Assembly (NCBI RefSeq): GCF_023707985.1 | Contig: NZ_BRCF01000003.1 | Location: 248,001 to 312,000, forward strand | Length of the DNA stretch: 64,000 nt | Direction of reading: 5' to 3' | Source: Sporosarcina sp. NCCP-2716 | GTDB lineage: Bacteria; Bacillota; Bacilli; Bacillales_A; Planococcaceae | Shown: positions 1 through 8,796 of the stretch, piece after piece | Layout: each line of letters opens with the position of its first letter | Numbering within the stretch: position 1 is the first letter of the stretch | The notes under the pieces: generated by a model | Database searches by the model: none | Told to the model about the DNA's origin: nothing | Seen by the model: only the letters and a program-made list of their open reading frames with translations | Translations under genes and position numbers: made by a program

Positions 1-2
1 CG

Positions 3-98
3 ACTATCACTGCGGAATTCTTCCTGTACGCGGCACTTCTGGCGGTCAGTGCGTTTGTCGGCTGGGCATTCTTCGACAGCCGCCAGAAGAGAAAATAA
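3..98 (+). CDS. C-terminal end of a membrane protein (partial)
   Basis: An open frame enters from the left edge and stops with TAA at 96-98. The 31 visible residues form one hydrophobic segment (FFLYAALLAVSAFVGWAFF) followed by a short basic tail (DSRQKRK), which is the usual end of a multi-pass transporter on the cytoplasmic side. The family cannot be told from this tail. A palindromic repeat begins eight bases after the stop. Confidence 0.5.
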   Translation, partial: TITAEFFLYAALLAVSAFVGWAFFDSRQKRK

Positions 99-105
99 CT
101 TGTAA

Positions 106-187
106 GGTGCCTGCGCGTCAAACAAACGCGTTAGTTCCAACAATCAAGTTTATTCAAACAAACACGATTGTTTCCTGCACAGGTACC
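106..187. repeat. GGTGCCTG palindromic intergenic element, copy P1
   Basis: Outer arms GGTGCCTGCGCG and CTGCACAGGTACC enclose AAACAAACG / CGATTGTTT-like inner arms. The same design recurs at 2203-2266, 5680-5748 and 17479-17526. It fills most of the gap between the partial gene and the phosphatase gene and may also act as a terminator. Confidence 0.7.
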
Positions 188-262
188 GTATTTTTCATTC
201 TTTTCTCTCTTGTTTGCTTGCTTCCCGCACCGGGAATAGACTAGCAAAGCGAGGGATCTCCT

Positions 263-2197
263 ATGAAACCAACTAAGAAAAAACATACAGCACTTATCGC
301 CGCCCTCCTATTGTGCGGGATGACCGGACTCCTGCCCTGCCAGCGTGCGGCAGCCGAGACAAACGGCACGATCAGCGTCGTCTCCTTCGACGGCTTAGGA
401 TACCAGGATTCACAGCGCTACATAAAAAAAGGCCTCATGCCGAGCTTGAAACGGTTTCAGGATCAAGCGGCAGCCGCCACGAACTTCACGACTGTCACGC
501 CATCGCTGACCGCACCGTCCCATGCAGCGATGGCTACCGGTGCGTCGCCTGCCCAAACCGGCATCGTCAGCAACCAGTTCCATACGACTGGCGATAAAGT
601 CAAGACGGACACGAGCGGATTCTCGCAAACAGTCGGCGTCACCCCGATCTGGAAAGAAGCAGAGAACCAAGGAAAAATCACGGCCACCGTCGCATTTCCG
701 GACTCAAATCCTGAAAATGCATCGGCTGCGACATACGCCGTCTATTCAGGCGGCACGTTAGCTGATTCGAAGCTGCACGACTTGAAATTCAGCGCTGTCA
801 GCGACGAGCGGCTCGACCAGCTGCCGGACGGCTCGGAAAACGCGGAGGAAGCTGTGCTGACGCTGGACGTCAAAGACGCCCCTTCCCAGCAGCTGTTCAT
901 CCTCAAAGCGGAAAACGAAGGCCCCCTCTTCTACTTATCCCAGAACCGTTCAACGATCGGCAAGGAACTGACAACGGACGGCTGGACGGCCGTCACGCTC
1001 GACCTGCCCTCTGAAGACAGCGTTGGTTTCTACGTCAAGCTAAAAGGGGATGCCGATAAAAAAGGGGATCTCCGGCTGTTCCAGGGAACGATCATGGGCA
1101 GCATCTACCAGGGTCCCGGCAGCTTCGCTGATGACATGCACGCCAAGTTCGGCTTCTACCCCGCTCCAGACGAAATGCGGGCGTTCAAAGCCGGCGAGAT
1201 CACCCGGGAGGAATACGAGCAGGCCGGCAAACGGTTCACGGATTGGATAACCGACGTCAGCCTGCACGTCAAAGACACCTATCACCCGGACCTGCTGTTC
1301 TATTACTACCCTGTCGTCGATACGGAATTGCATGAATTCCTGCTGAGGGACCCAGCGCAGCCCGGCTATTCGGACAACGTACAGAATTACGAGAAATACG
1401 TCAGCTGGGCGTTCGGCCAGGCAGACAACGCCATCGGCCGCATCACGGACGATCTGAAGGAAAACGACCACCTTCTGCTCATCTCCGACCATGGTCTCGA
1501 GCCGATCCATACACGGCTGTCGCCAAACCGCGAGCTCGAAAAAGCAGGACTTTTAGTGAAAGATGAAAACGGCAAAATCGATTCATCCAAAACAAAAGCA
1601 TACGCTGAAGCGAGCGGGACGATCGCACACGTATACGTCAACTTGAAAGGCCGTGAGAAAAAAGGGATCGTCGACCCGGCGGAGTATGAACAGGTGAAAC
1701 AGGAAATCGTCTCCGTCTTCAAAAACGGTGCCCGCTTCTCTCCCCGCTTTAGGGACCCGCGGAAAGTCAGCCATCCTATCGGCCGCTGGCTCACCGGAAA
1801 CTCGGACATAGCCTACCCTGCGTACCAGTACCCCACAGTTCCTTTTGATTCAGATGAACTCGAGCAGGAAACACCATACGAAAAAGTCTGGACGGCAGAT
1901 GACAGAGCATATGCCTCCATCTTCAACAACAACAGCGGTGACGTCTTCCTATCCGCCGCTTCCGGTTTCCTCATGGGGAAAGACGCAGAAATTGCGATGG
2001 AACCGACTTTGGAACTCGGAAGCCACGGCGGCAGCCCGATGCGCCCCTCCCTGCACCCGATGCTCTACGCTGCAGGACCGGATATCCAGCCAGGCGACTT
2101 GGACGAGCCAATCACCATGACGGACATTGCCCCAAGCCTCTACAAACTGCTAAGTCTACAAGCTCCCGATTTTATCGAAGGCCGGCCAATCTGGTGA
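263..2197 (+). CDS. Secreted alkaline-phosphatase-superfamily (ENPP/PglZ-like) hydrolase
   Basis: This 644-residue protein starts with a Sec signal peptide (KKK, hydrophobic core to about residue 30, AAA cleavage region), so it is probably exported. The metal-site pattern of nucleotide pyrophosphatase/phosphodiesterases is visible: SFDGLG (Asp43), the nucleophile region TPSLTAPSH (Thr83, His87), VVDTELHEF (Asp and His), LISDHG (Asp-His), and a late LGSHGG His. Known relatives use two Zn ions to cleave phosphodiesters or pyrophosphates; the substrate here is unknown. Residues about 150-290 form a non-catalytic insertion with beta character. The gene stands alone and ends directly in a palindrome that can terminate transcription. 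Confidence 0.85.
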   Translation: MKPTKKKHTALIAALLLCGMTGLLPCQRAAAETNGTISVVSFDGLGYQDSQRYIKKGLMPSLKRFQDQAAAATNFTTVTPSLTAPSHAAMATGASPAQTGIVSNQFHTTGDKVKTDTSGFSQTVGVTPIWKEAENQGKITATVAFPDSNPENASAATYAVYSGGTLADSKLHDLKFSAVSDERLDQLPDGSENAEEAVLTLDVKDAPSQQLFILKAENEGPLFYLSQNRSTIGKELTTDGWTAVTLDLPSEDSVGFYVKLKGDADKKGDLRLFQGTIMGSIYQGPGSFADDMHAKFGFYPAPDEMRAFKAGEITREEYEQAGKRFTDWITDVSLHVKDTYHPDLLFYYYPVVDTELHEFLLRDPAQPGYSDNVQNYEKYVSWAFGQADNAIGRITDDLKENDHLLLISDHGLEPIHTRLSPNRELEKAGLLVKDENGKIDSSKTKAYAEASGTIAHVYVNLKGREKKGIVDPAEYEQVKQEIVSVFKNGARFSPRFRDPRKVSHPIGRWLTGNSDIAYPAYQYPTVPFDSDELEQETPYEKVWTADDRAYASIFNNNSGDVFLSAASGFLMGKDAEIAMEPTLELGSHGGSPMRPSLHPMLYAAGPDIQPGDLDEPITMTDIAPSLYKLLSLQAPDFIEGRPIW

Positions 2198-2202
2198 AAA
2201 AA

Positions 2203-2266
2203 GGTGCCTGTGCGCCAAACATTCACGTTTGTTCAAACAAACATGATTGTTTGCTGCACAGGCACC
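2203..2266. repeat. GGTGCCTGTGCG palindrome, copy P2, probable terminator
   Basis: This is a near-perfect inverted repeat (GGTGCCTGTGC ... GCACAGGCACC) with a second inner stem of AAACAAACATG/CATGTTTGTTT type. A run of A precedes it and TTT follows, so it can act as a bidirectional terminator after the phosphatase gene while belonging to a dispersed repeat family. Confidence 0.7.
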
Positions 2267-2473
2267 TTTCTCGACCTAAAAACAGGAATATATAACTACC
2301 TTTCAGACTACATACACGATTGTCGGCTGACGCACCAGCGTGCTACACTGAATTGACCTTATAACCAAAGAGGAAGTGCGACACTCAAAAGGAGTCCGAT
2401 ATTAGCTGTACACTCATACGCAACACTGTAGGTGATTTAAGAAAAAAATCAAACCACAATCGAGGTGTCGAAG

Positions 2474-3109
2474 TTGATAGCGGAAAATAGAGAACAAACG
2501 ATATTCAACCATATAGGAAAAGTGATCAAGACCGACCGGCACGTCGAAATCATTGCGAAATACGAAGAACCTCTCGTCGTCGTCCTCGGCAATATGCTGA
2601 GCGATGAAGAATGCGAAGAACTGATCTGGCTGTCGGCGGATAAAGTCAAACGCTCGAAAATCGGTATGACCCGAGCAGAAAACGACATCCGGACAAGCAG
2701 CAGCATGTTCATCGATGAAACCGACAACCTGACCGTCACGCGGATCGAAAAACGGATTGAAGCCGTCATGAACATCCCGATCGAGCACGGCGAAGGCCTG
2801 CAGATCCTCAAGTACGAACCGGGCCAGCAATATAAAGCACACCATGATTTCTTCTCTGCAAACAGCAACGTAACGAACAACCGGATCAGCACGCTCGTCA
2901 TGTATTTGAATGATGTCGAACAGGGCGGCGAAACGTTCTTCCCCCACTTGAAACTGTCCGTCACCCCGCAAAAAGGGATGGCCGTCTACTTCGAGTACTT
3001 CTACAACGATCCTGCCCTGAACGACATGACACTGCACGGCGGCGCCCCTGTCGAACTCGGCGAGAAATGGGTTGCGACGCAGTGGATGAGGAAACAGCGG
3101 GTGCGGTGA
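2474..3109 (+). CDS. Prolyl 4-hydroxylase, 2-oxoglutarate/Fe(II) dioxygenase
   Basis: The protein closely resembles the Bacillus cereus/anthracis prolyl 4-hydroxylase throughout its length (ENREQTIF, LSDEEC, YKAHHDFF, LVMYLNDVEQGGETFFP, LHGGAPV). Numbered from a possible GTG at 2465, Fe(II) ligands are His126 and Asp128 (HxD) and His191, with Lys201 to hold 2-oxoglutarate. It hydroxylates proline in a protein or peptide using O2 and 2-oxoglutarate; known substrates of bacterial members are collagen-like peptides or EF-Tu, and none is identifiable here. I chose TTG at 2474 because GAGGTG lies just upstream of it, while GTG 2465 has no ribosome-binding site. It is monocistronic and followed by a hairpin terminator. 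Confidence 0.9.
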   Translation: MIAENREQTIFNHIGKVIKTDRHVEIIAKYEEPLVVVLGNMLSDEECEELIWLSADKVKRSKIGMTRAENDIRTSSSMFIDETDNLTVTRIEKRIEAVMNIPIEHGEGLQILKYEPGQQYKAHHDFFSANSNVTNNRISTLVMYLNDVEQGGETFFPHLKLSVTPQKGMAVYFEYFYNDPALNDMTLHGGAPVELGEKWVATQWMRKQRVR

Positions 3110-3127
3110 TAGAATAACTAATGAAAC

Positions 3128-3171
3128 AAAAAACGCATCTTCTGCCCTCTCTTGCGGCGAAGATGCTTTTT
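3128..3171 (+). terminator. Intrinsic terminator of the prolyl hydroxylase gene
   Basis: The stem GCATCTTC / GAAGATGC is followed by TTTTTG, starting 25 bases after the stop codon. Confidence 0.7.
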
Positions 3172-3256
3172 GTCATCGTTCCTATAAACACCTAGTATGG
3201 CAACCATCCTGAAAAGGCCTTCACCGTTTAGGCACAACCATAGCAATCGTAACTGC

Positions 3257-3763
3257 CTACGGTTTAACCCCCAGTCTTTGATCGAGCTCGTACTTTTGCC
3301 GCAAATGATGATGGAAATGCATTCCCACAAGTTCGACCCATTCCTGGGCGTTCAGCCATCCGAAACCACCGTGTTCCATCTTGGCATCCGGTGAAATATG
3401 CTCAGCTGCGCATCCCGTTTTTTTCATACGGCTCAGCAAATGATTGAGCGCCAGCGTGAGTTCTTCCTTCGTTTTCCCATTATCCGGCGGAGCGTTAAGC
3501 TCAGGCGGTAATTGAATCTTCACGGGAGGGAACCCTCCAATAGCAAACAAGTACTCTCCAAAATCTGTCTTTCCCTGACTTGGCCAAGGACACGCTGCAG
3601 CACAAGCTTCCGCATTATCCAAATACTCGTTCGCGACGACAAGCAGATGATCGTACATCTGACCGACAGACCAGACATCCGGCTCCAGTATAAGCGTAAG
3701 CTGTTCCGGCGAATAATCTTCGAGAAATTTTTTGAACGTTTCTATCAAACTGAGATCCCGCAA
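3257..3763 (-). CDS. DinB-like (YkkA-type) family protein
   Basis: This 168-residue protein has the layout of the DinB/YfiT four-helix-bundle superfamily: an early MYDHL histidine and a late cluster MHFHHHLRQ, which together would form the metal site. HGGFGWLNAQEW is typical of the DUF1569/DinB branch. Family members are often metal-dependent thiol transferases, but no substrate can be assigned. The TTG start at 3763 is supported by GGGAGATG just upstream. Confidence 0.7.
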   Translation of the reverse strand: MRDLSLIETFKKFLEDYSPEQLTLILEPDVWSVGQMYDHLLVVANEYLDNAEACAAACPWPSQGKTDFGEYLFAIGGFPPVKIQLPPELNAPPDNGKTKEELTLALNHLLSRMKKTGCAAEHISPDAKMEHGGFGWLNAQEWVELVGMHFHHHLRQKYELDQRLGVKP

Positions 3764-3857
3764 AAAATCATCTCCCTATCTTTCCCTCTGCCTGTATGCC
3801 CAGCCAATGCCGATGAAGATGCAAATTACCGGAAGGCTTCAAAACATCGAATAACCC

Positions 3858-4367
3858 TTAATGCCTGAACAGCCAATTCTCATGCTCCAACAGCCGGCCT
3901 ATCTGCATGGACAGACCCATATACACCAACAGCGCAATCCAGACGAGCACCACACCGATCCAGTTGGCCCGCCGCCGATCTGCAGCTTCCAGCAGATCCT
4001 CCGGCGCCGTCCGGGCTTCCAGCTTCCGCAGCCGGCGCGTGACAGACCACCGGTACAACGCCGTCCCGTTAAACCCGAGGAAGATGGCGAACACGATAAC
4101 TAAGACATTCACAACCAGATCGACATCATAGTGAAACACCGCGCCAAAAAAATCGATCAGCAGGCAGACCGCCAAAACTCCCGCCACCAGCCCATACATT
4201 TTGCGGTACCCCCTCCACAAAAAGATGAACAGAAAGGCAGGCCAGTTGAAGGTGAATTTGTCACGCCGGCTCCAGCGGGTCAAATAGTATTGATCATTCG
4301 GGCCGACGAGCAGGCGCAGAGCCTCTGAGGATGTGTCTGGTTTAATTTCATTTCGATTCGCAGTCAT
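3858..4367 (-). CDS. DUF2628 family membrane protein
   Basis: This 169-residue protein has the DUF2628 hallmark FNWPAFLFIFLWRGYRKMY followed by two hydrophobic segments (about residues 60-100), GFNGTALYRW, a basic loop RRLRKLEAR, and a last membrane span near residues 137-155. Function is unknown for the family. The start at 4367 has AAAGGACG eight bases upstream. It runs in the same direction as the CPBP protease gene upstream and may share its transcript (42-base gap). Confidence 0.75.
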   Translation of the reverse strand: MTANRNEIKPDTSSEALRLLVGPNDQYYLTRWSRRDKFTFNWPAFLFIFLWRGYRKMYGLVAGVLAVCLLIDFFGAVFHYDVDLVVNVLVIVFAIFLGFNGTALYRWSVTRRLRKLEARTAPEDLLEAADRRRANWIGVVLVWIALLVYMGLSMQIGRLLEHENWLFRH

Positions 4368-4409
4368 AGGTCACGTCCTTTATAAATTAGAGATACCTGT
4401 CACTAAAAG

Positions 4410-5018
4410 TCAATCTCTCAACGCTACCTTGTTGAATTTAAACAGCATCGTCATTACAAAATTCATCGTGAAATGAACGACGGTCGGCACTAACAAGTTA
4501 CCCGTCTTAACGTAAAGCCAGCCGAACACAACGCTTGGCAGGCTGATGGTCACCAGCATAACGGGTTTCCTGAAATACTGAACATGAAAACAGACAAAAA
4601 CAACGGTCGTCAGCAAGATTGCTGACCATGCGTTTCCTGTCCAAAGTGATAGTAGATTCTGCAGCAGGCCCCTGAATAAAAGCTCTTCAAACAGGGAGGC
4701 CGCCAACATGAAGACTGCTATACTCGCAACGCTGCCATCTTGATACGCTTTATTGGCATCATCGATATGATTAGAAGACAACATGACTGTAAGCAGTACT
4801 CCATAACCTATCATCAGCAGAGAACCCGCAGCTGTCCATAAGAACAAATGCATCGGTCTGGCGAACGACAACAGCTGGTCAAACATTAAGAATTTCAAAA
4901 GAACGAGCGCAAACAAAAAAGCAGCGCTTAGAAATGAATAGAACAAGAAGACGTGCGCCATCTCTTGTTGAGTAGGTATCCGTTTTGTACGCTTCGGTTC
5001 ATAGATTGGTTCATTCAT
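4410..5018 (-). CDS. CPBP-family intramembrane metalloprotease (Abi/CAAX-like)
   Basis: This 202-residue, six-to-seven-span membrane protein carries the three CPBP motifs: EELLFRGLL (EExxxR), CFHVQYF (FxxxH type) and HFTMNF (HxxxN). The glutamates and histidines form the intramembrane active site. Bacterial members process prenylated or other small substrates or give bacteriocin immunity; the role here is unknown. It is upstream of and co-directional with the DUF2628 gene. Confidence 0.85.
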   Translation of the reverse strand: MNEPIYEPKRTKRIPTQQEMAHVFLFYSFLSAAFLFALVLLKFLMFDQLLSFARPMHLFLWTAAGSLLMIGYGVLLTVMLSSNHIDDANKAYQDGSVASIAVFMLAASLFEELLFRGLLQNLLSLWTGNAWSAILLTTVVFVCFHVQYFRKPVMLVTISLPSVVFGWLYVKTGNLLVPTVVHFTMNFVMTMLFKFNKVALRD

Positions 5019-5126
5019 AAACAGTCACCGCCTTCAAAGGTAATCAGCTTACCCTCATAGTATCCCGTAAAGGACAGTCTACAGGCTGGGCGTCTCCTTC
5101 ACTTGTGAGACAGGGAGCACAGTAAG

Positions 5127-5657
5127 CTATCCCTCATAATCTGAATCGCTGCCGGACATTGCCGCAAGAGCTGCCATCATCTCCTCATCAGGACGGGTCA
5201 TCTCAAGCCCCGCCCCGCCAACGAGTAAGTGGTTCAACCGCTTGCTGGCCAGCACGCTAACAGGCTCGGCCAAAGTCAGCTCATCTCCAAGGAACCAGAC
5301 CGTCTCGCAAGCCTTGTTCAGCCGAGATGTCAGCGACCGGTTTTTCGACTTATGGAACGTCACCCCGCCCGCCTTTTCGAAATACTGATCGATCACGCTT
5401 TCATCCACATGATCGGCCAACAACATTGTGCGAATCGATTCGCCAACCAATTGATCAATCCGTTTCAAATCCTTAGCTTTCACGCCATACAGGACAACCG
5501 CGTACCGGGTGGCCTCATTCATCAGCACAAGCGCTTTCCGCCGGTCAATAACGAGCAGATTCGCATGCCAGGAATAAAGGGAATCTTCCGGTGTGACAAT
5601 AGTTTCCGCACCAAATGGGATAGAATCAAACAATTTTTTGGTTGCATGTATATTCAT
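5127..5657 (-). CDS. DUF6933-type hypothetical protein
   Basis: A cytoplasmic protein of 176 residues beginning MNIHATKKLFD and containing WHANLLVIDRRKALVLMNE and YAVVLYGVKAKD, the pattern I associate with the small DUF6933 family of unknown function. ATG 5657 is preferred because AAGGAGGGG lies eight bases before it. A longer in-frame reading would begin inside the palindromic repeat at 5680-5748 and is not credible. Confidence 0.6.
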   Translation of the reverse strand: MNIHATKKLFDSIPFGAETIVTPEDSLYSWHANLLVIDRRKALVLMNEATRYAVVLYGVKAKDLKRIDQLVGESIRTMLLADHVDESVIDQYFEKAGGVTFHKSKNRSLTSRLNKACETVWFLGDELTLAEPVSVLASKRLNHLLVGGAGLEMTRPDEEMMAALAAMSGSDSDYEG

Positions 5658-5679
5658 CGAGTCTTCCCCTCCTTTTCCG

Positions 5680-5748
5680 GGTACCTGTGCGTCACACAAT
5701 TCAGACACTATTCCGAATTGTTCCGGATTTGTGTGATGCACAGGCACC
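5680..5748. repeat. GGTACCTGTGCG palindrome, copy P3
   Basis: Outer arms GGTACCTGTGCGTCACACAA and TTGTGTGATGCACAGGCACC, with an inner CAGACACTATTCCG spacer region. It lies between the DUF6933 gene and the stray pdxK tail, so it marks one edge of the islet described next. Confidence 0.75.
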
Positions 5749-5758
5749 GTCCTCTAAA

Positions 5759-5857
5759 TCAAAGCAGCATCCTCAAATACGATTCAAAGTTCACCCCGGC
5801 AACCGTAGGTATCTGCTCTTCTGACGTCGCCTGGATGGCAGCGGCATTTAACGCTTC
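5759..5857 (-). pseudogene. Detached 3' end of a pdxK gene
   Basis: This stretch aligns without gaps to the last part of the intact pdxK (5761-5856 against 7141-7236, offset exactly 1380) and encodes the same carboxy end, VAGVNFESYLRMLL followed by TGA. The copy has diverged at several bases. It lacks the rest of the gene and cannot be expressed as a kinase. Together with the intact gene it brackets the AT-rich membrane gene at 5924-6970. Confidence 0.85.
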
Positions 5858-5923
5858 ACTAATAAAAAAGGTTTGTTCCTGTCCAGTGAGTAGGGCTTGA
5901 ATTAATTTTGTTCCTAATTCAGT

Positions 5924-6970
5924 TTACTGCACAATATATTTTGTATTCTTTTTGAGTACTCCAATGTCTTGAACAACAAAATTTTCAACTTCACTAATGC
6001 TAATTAACGTTGTATCATTTCCAAAAGTCATTTCCTCCTCATTAATTTTCTTGCACAAAAATGTGTCATTATAGACTCCAACCGCTACAAATAAGTTTTT
6101 TTCTTTTTCAATAATTATATATTTCTCTTGTATTTTAGAAGTATTATATCCAATAACGTAAGCAACTAATATTGATGCTAAGATCATTCCTATACTAACT
6201 AATATGAATTTCTCACGTTTTATCAGCCATTTATTTATCACTATTAATATAATAGGTATTACGAACAAATAAATGTATATAGTTTGTCCTCGTGAAAATA
6301 ATATTGAACCAACAATAGAAATAACCACAAGTAACAATGCGAAAAAAATAATAATATAAATTATATCTTTCAACACTTTTTTCTTAACCCTCTTAATTCT
6401 TCGCTTGTTCTCTTGTATAAAGCTTTTACTAATCTCTCTCTCTTTAGTTGCGTTCGCTAATTCCGATATGTTATTCTCAATCCTTCGTTTCATATCATTA
6501 ACTCGCTCTTTTAAATTCTGGCTTTCTACTCCATTTCTAGGATCAAATTCTTGTATATCTTTTTCAATCACTAATAATTCTTCTAGTTGTTCTTGTAGTT
6601 CTATCTCCAACTTAAGTGAGTTGTCATCATTGTCCCTTAACTCTTTTTCAATCATATTTAGATTCTTACTACTAGACTTTATTTCAGTGTTGATCTTCTT
6701 ATAACTGATATAATTTAAACTTTCATTTTTAAATTTAAAATGCGATTTTAGTTCTGCAACTAGTCCAAAAACCAAATTAAAAATACTAGGAATCACCAGA
6801 ACCATTGTGTAAAAGATGTCCTTAATATTAACTTCTACAAACTCTGAAGGAATATCATAAAAAGAAAACTTTCCTTTAAAGTATATAAATGTTAAACAAT
6901 AACTCATACCTACCAACAAACTAATAATTACAGCAAAGTCTAACTTAGTTAGTAGATCTTTTGCATTCAT
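5924..6970 (-). CDS. AT-rich membrane protein with central coiled coil, unknown function
   Basis: I do not recognise a family. The 348 residues show two membrane spans near the amino end (about 13-35 and 48-70), a charged helical coiled-coil stretch rich in K/E/N (about 80-195), three further spans (about 200-275), and a soluble tail of about 70 residues. Base composition is far more AT-rich than the genes either side, and codons end mostly in A or T, which suggests transfer. It lies alone between the intact pdxK and a second pdxK 3' end. Membrane-plus-coiled-coil layout in an islet is compatible with a phage-defence effector, but this is only inference. CGAGGTTGG lies upstream of ATG 6970. 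Confidence 0.75.
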   Translation of the reverse strand: MNAKDLLTKLDFAVIISLLVGMSYCLTFIYFKGKFSFYDIPSEFVEVNIKDIFYTMVLVIPSIFNLVFGLVAELKSHFKFKNESLNYISYKKINTEIKSSSKNLNMIEKELRDNDDNSLKLEIELQEQLEELLVIEKDIQEFDPRNGVESQNLKERVNDMKRRIENNISELANATKEREISKSFIQENKRRIKRVKKKVLKDIIYIIIFFALLLVVISIVGSILFSRGQTIYIYLFVIPIILIVINKWLIKREKFILVSIGMILASILVAYVIGYNTSKIQEKYIIIEKEKNLFVAVGVYNDTFLCKKINEEEMTFGNDTTLISISEVENFVVQDIGVLKKNTKYIVQ

Positions 6971-7138
6971 GGTACCAACCTCGTTTTTTGTAAGTTGTTA
7001 GTTCATTATTAAATCGATATATATCTAATTTGAAATAGCAAGAGATTTTTCATTCAAGTTAGTAATACCATTTTGTTCGACAAAATATATTCAATGATAA
7101 TATATTAATATTACACTTTTCCTAACAAAAATTAATAG

Positions 7139-7984
7139 TCACAATAGCATCTTCAAATAAGATTCAAAGTTCACCCCGGCGACTGTCGGAATCCTTTCTT
7201 CTGACGTCGCCTGGATGGCTGCCGACAAAAACGCTTCCGCAAGTTCCCTGGTCTCCGACATCTCCTGACCGCGCATCATTCCGCCCATCATAACAGAGGC
7301 GAACAGGTCGCCCGTACCGGAATAACTCTTGCCATTGTATTCCTGAAGGCTGTGGACCGAGTGGGCGCCTTCGATGTACAGATTGCCGACGAGCCTAGTA
7401 CCCTCAAGGGCCGGCGGATTCAATCCGGTAATGATGACCTTGGCGTGATTCGCTGCCTGCAGCTTCCGGCCCGCCTCTTCAACGGCGGCCAAGTAATCCT
7501 CTTTCGTCCGATACGTCTGCAGCTTGTCATACGGCAGACCTGTCAGCAAACAGCATTCGGTCACGTTCGGTGTCACGACGTCTGCGCGCGACACCAGCTC
7601 CTTCATATAGCTGATCAATCCACTCGTGAACACGTCATACATTTCTCCCCTGTCGCCCATGACCGGGTCCACTAGAAGCATCGTCTCTTCCTCATAAAAC
7701 GTATGTAAAAACGTAAAAATATTTTCAATTTGCTCTTTCCCTGTCACGAAGCCTGTGTGAATTCCATCGAAGGATGCCCCCAGCTTGCTCCATTCATCTG
7801 TAAAATGATTCATCTTCGACGTCAGATCTTCGCAGTAATAGCTCGGGTATTCCGTCTGCGACGTCAAAATGGCCGTCGGCAGCGGGACGGCCTGCACCCC
7901 CATGACAGATAGAACCGGAATGGCCGCCGCGAGCGAACACTTCCCGAAGGACGACATATCCTGGATGACCGCAACTTTTTTCAA
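7139..7984 (-). CDS. pdxK: Pyridoxine/pyridoxal/pyridoxamine kinase
   Basis: A ribokinase-fold vitamin B6 kinase of about 281 residues that makes pyridoxal phosphate or its relatives from the unphosphorylated vitamer and ATP. Visible are VAVIQDMSSFGKCSL at the start, DPVMGDRGEMYD (metal/phosphate site), TPNVTECCLLTG, and the catalytic anion-hole motif SGTGDLF. I prefer TTG 7984, with AGGTGGG seven bases upstream, over GTG 7996. It diverges from an ECF S-component gene, which suggests a B6 salvage unit. Its last 98 bp are duplicated at 5759-5857, evidence that the segment downstream was inserted at this gene's 3' end. Confidence 0.85.
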   Translation of the reverse strand: MKKVAVIQDMSSFGKCSLAAAIPVLSVMGVQAVPLPTAILTSQTEYPSYYCEDLTSKMNHFTDEWSKLGASFDGIHTGFVTGKEQIENIFTFLHTFYEEETMLLVDPVMGDRGEMYDVFTSGLISYMKELVSRADVVTPNVTECCLLTGLPYDKLQTYRTKEDYLAAVEEAGRKLQAANHAKVIITGLNPPALEGTRLVGNLYIEGAHSVHSLQEYNGKSYSGTGDLFASVMMGGMMRGQEMSETRELAEAFLSAAIQATSEERIPTVAGVNFESYLKMLL

Positions 7985-8187
7985 TGGAACTCCCACCTAA
8001 CATATCGGTACTTTCGATATCCCCATCGTACCATAACAAAGCGAAAGCAAGAATAGTGAAAATCTCAATTTCTTCCTCCTTCAACTGACCCCTAACATTT
8101 TAACCTAACTGGCACTTCCATAATGGTCAGCCATTGAGTAAACTAAAAACTACCAACATTCGATAACGTCAGGGGATGAAACTACAT

Positions 8188-8739
8188 ATGCAAACGATAC
8201 ACCACCAAACACCGGCTCAAACGCGAACAAAAACGATGGATCTGGTGCTCACAGCCATTTTGTCAGCAATTGTTTTAGTGTCCACCGTCTTCATTAACAT
8301 CAAACTTCCGATCGGACAAGGCGGCCTCATCCACCTCGGGACAGGTGCGCTCTTCATCGCCGCCATTCTGTTCGGTCCAAAAAAGGGCGCACTCGCCGGC
8401 GCGATCGGCATGGGCCTGTTCGATATATTCGGCGGCTGGATCATCTGGGCACCGACAACGATCATCGCCCGCTTCCTGCAAGGCTACATCGTCGGAAAAA
8501 TCGCCTGGTCGAACGGCCGCAGGGGTGACAGTGTGAAACTGAACATCCTGGCAGCCGTCGCCTCCACCCCCGTCATGCTCGCCGTGTATTATATCGGGCA
8601 AGCGATCATGTACAACAACTGGGTGGCGCCGCTCGCCTCCATCCCAGGGGATCTGATCCAGAGCGTTGTCGGTATGCTGATTGCGATTCCGCTTTGCCTG
8701 ACATTGAAGAAGACACCATTCTTCCGGAATAAATCCTGA
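8188..8739 (+). CDS. ECF transporter S component, possibly for vitamin B6
   Basis: About 183 residues with six hydrophobic segments and the usual S-component features: a soluble amino tail, INIKLPIGQGGLIHLGTGALFIAAILFGPKKGALAGAIGMG and FLQGYIVGKIAW. S components bind a vitamin in the membrane and work with the shared EcfA/EcfA'/EcfT module, which is not encoded here. The divergent pdxK makes a B6 vitamer the likely ligand (PdxU-like), by context only. Two in-frame ATGs exist, 8176 and 8188; AGGGG touches the first, so the second is more plausible. A strong hairpin terminator follows. Confidence 0.75.
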   Translation: MQTIHHQTPAQTRTKTMDLVLTAILSAIVLVSTVFINIKLPIGQGGLIHLGTGALFIAAILFGPKKGALAGAIGMGLFDIFGGWIIWAPTTIIARFLQGYIVGKIAWSNGRRGDSVKLNILAAVASTPVMLAVYYIGQAIMYNNWVAPLASIPGDLIQSVVGMLIAIPLCLTLKKTPFFRNKS

Positions 8740-8742
8740 TGA

Positions 8743-8787
8743 AAAAAGCAGCGAAGACAGCCACTCGGCTAATCTTTGCTGCTTTTT
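8743..8787. terminator. Bidirectional terminator between S-component and oxidoreductase genes
   Basis: A long stem AAAAAGCAGCGAAGA / TCTTTGCTGCTTTTT sits between two convergent genes and has T-runs on both strands. Confidence 0.85.
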
Positions 8788-8796
8788 AATCGTGTC

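Noticed and set aside
7985..8187. Riboswitch in the pdxK/S-component divergent region
   Set aside because: No TPP or other riboswitch core was recognised; only short palindromes such as AATGG-CCATT.
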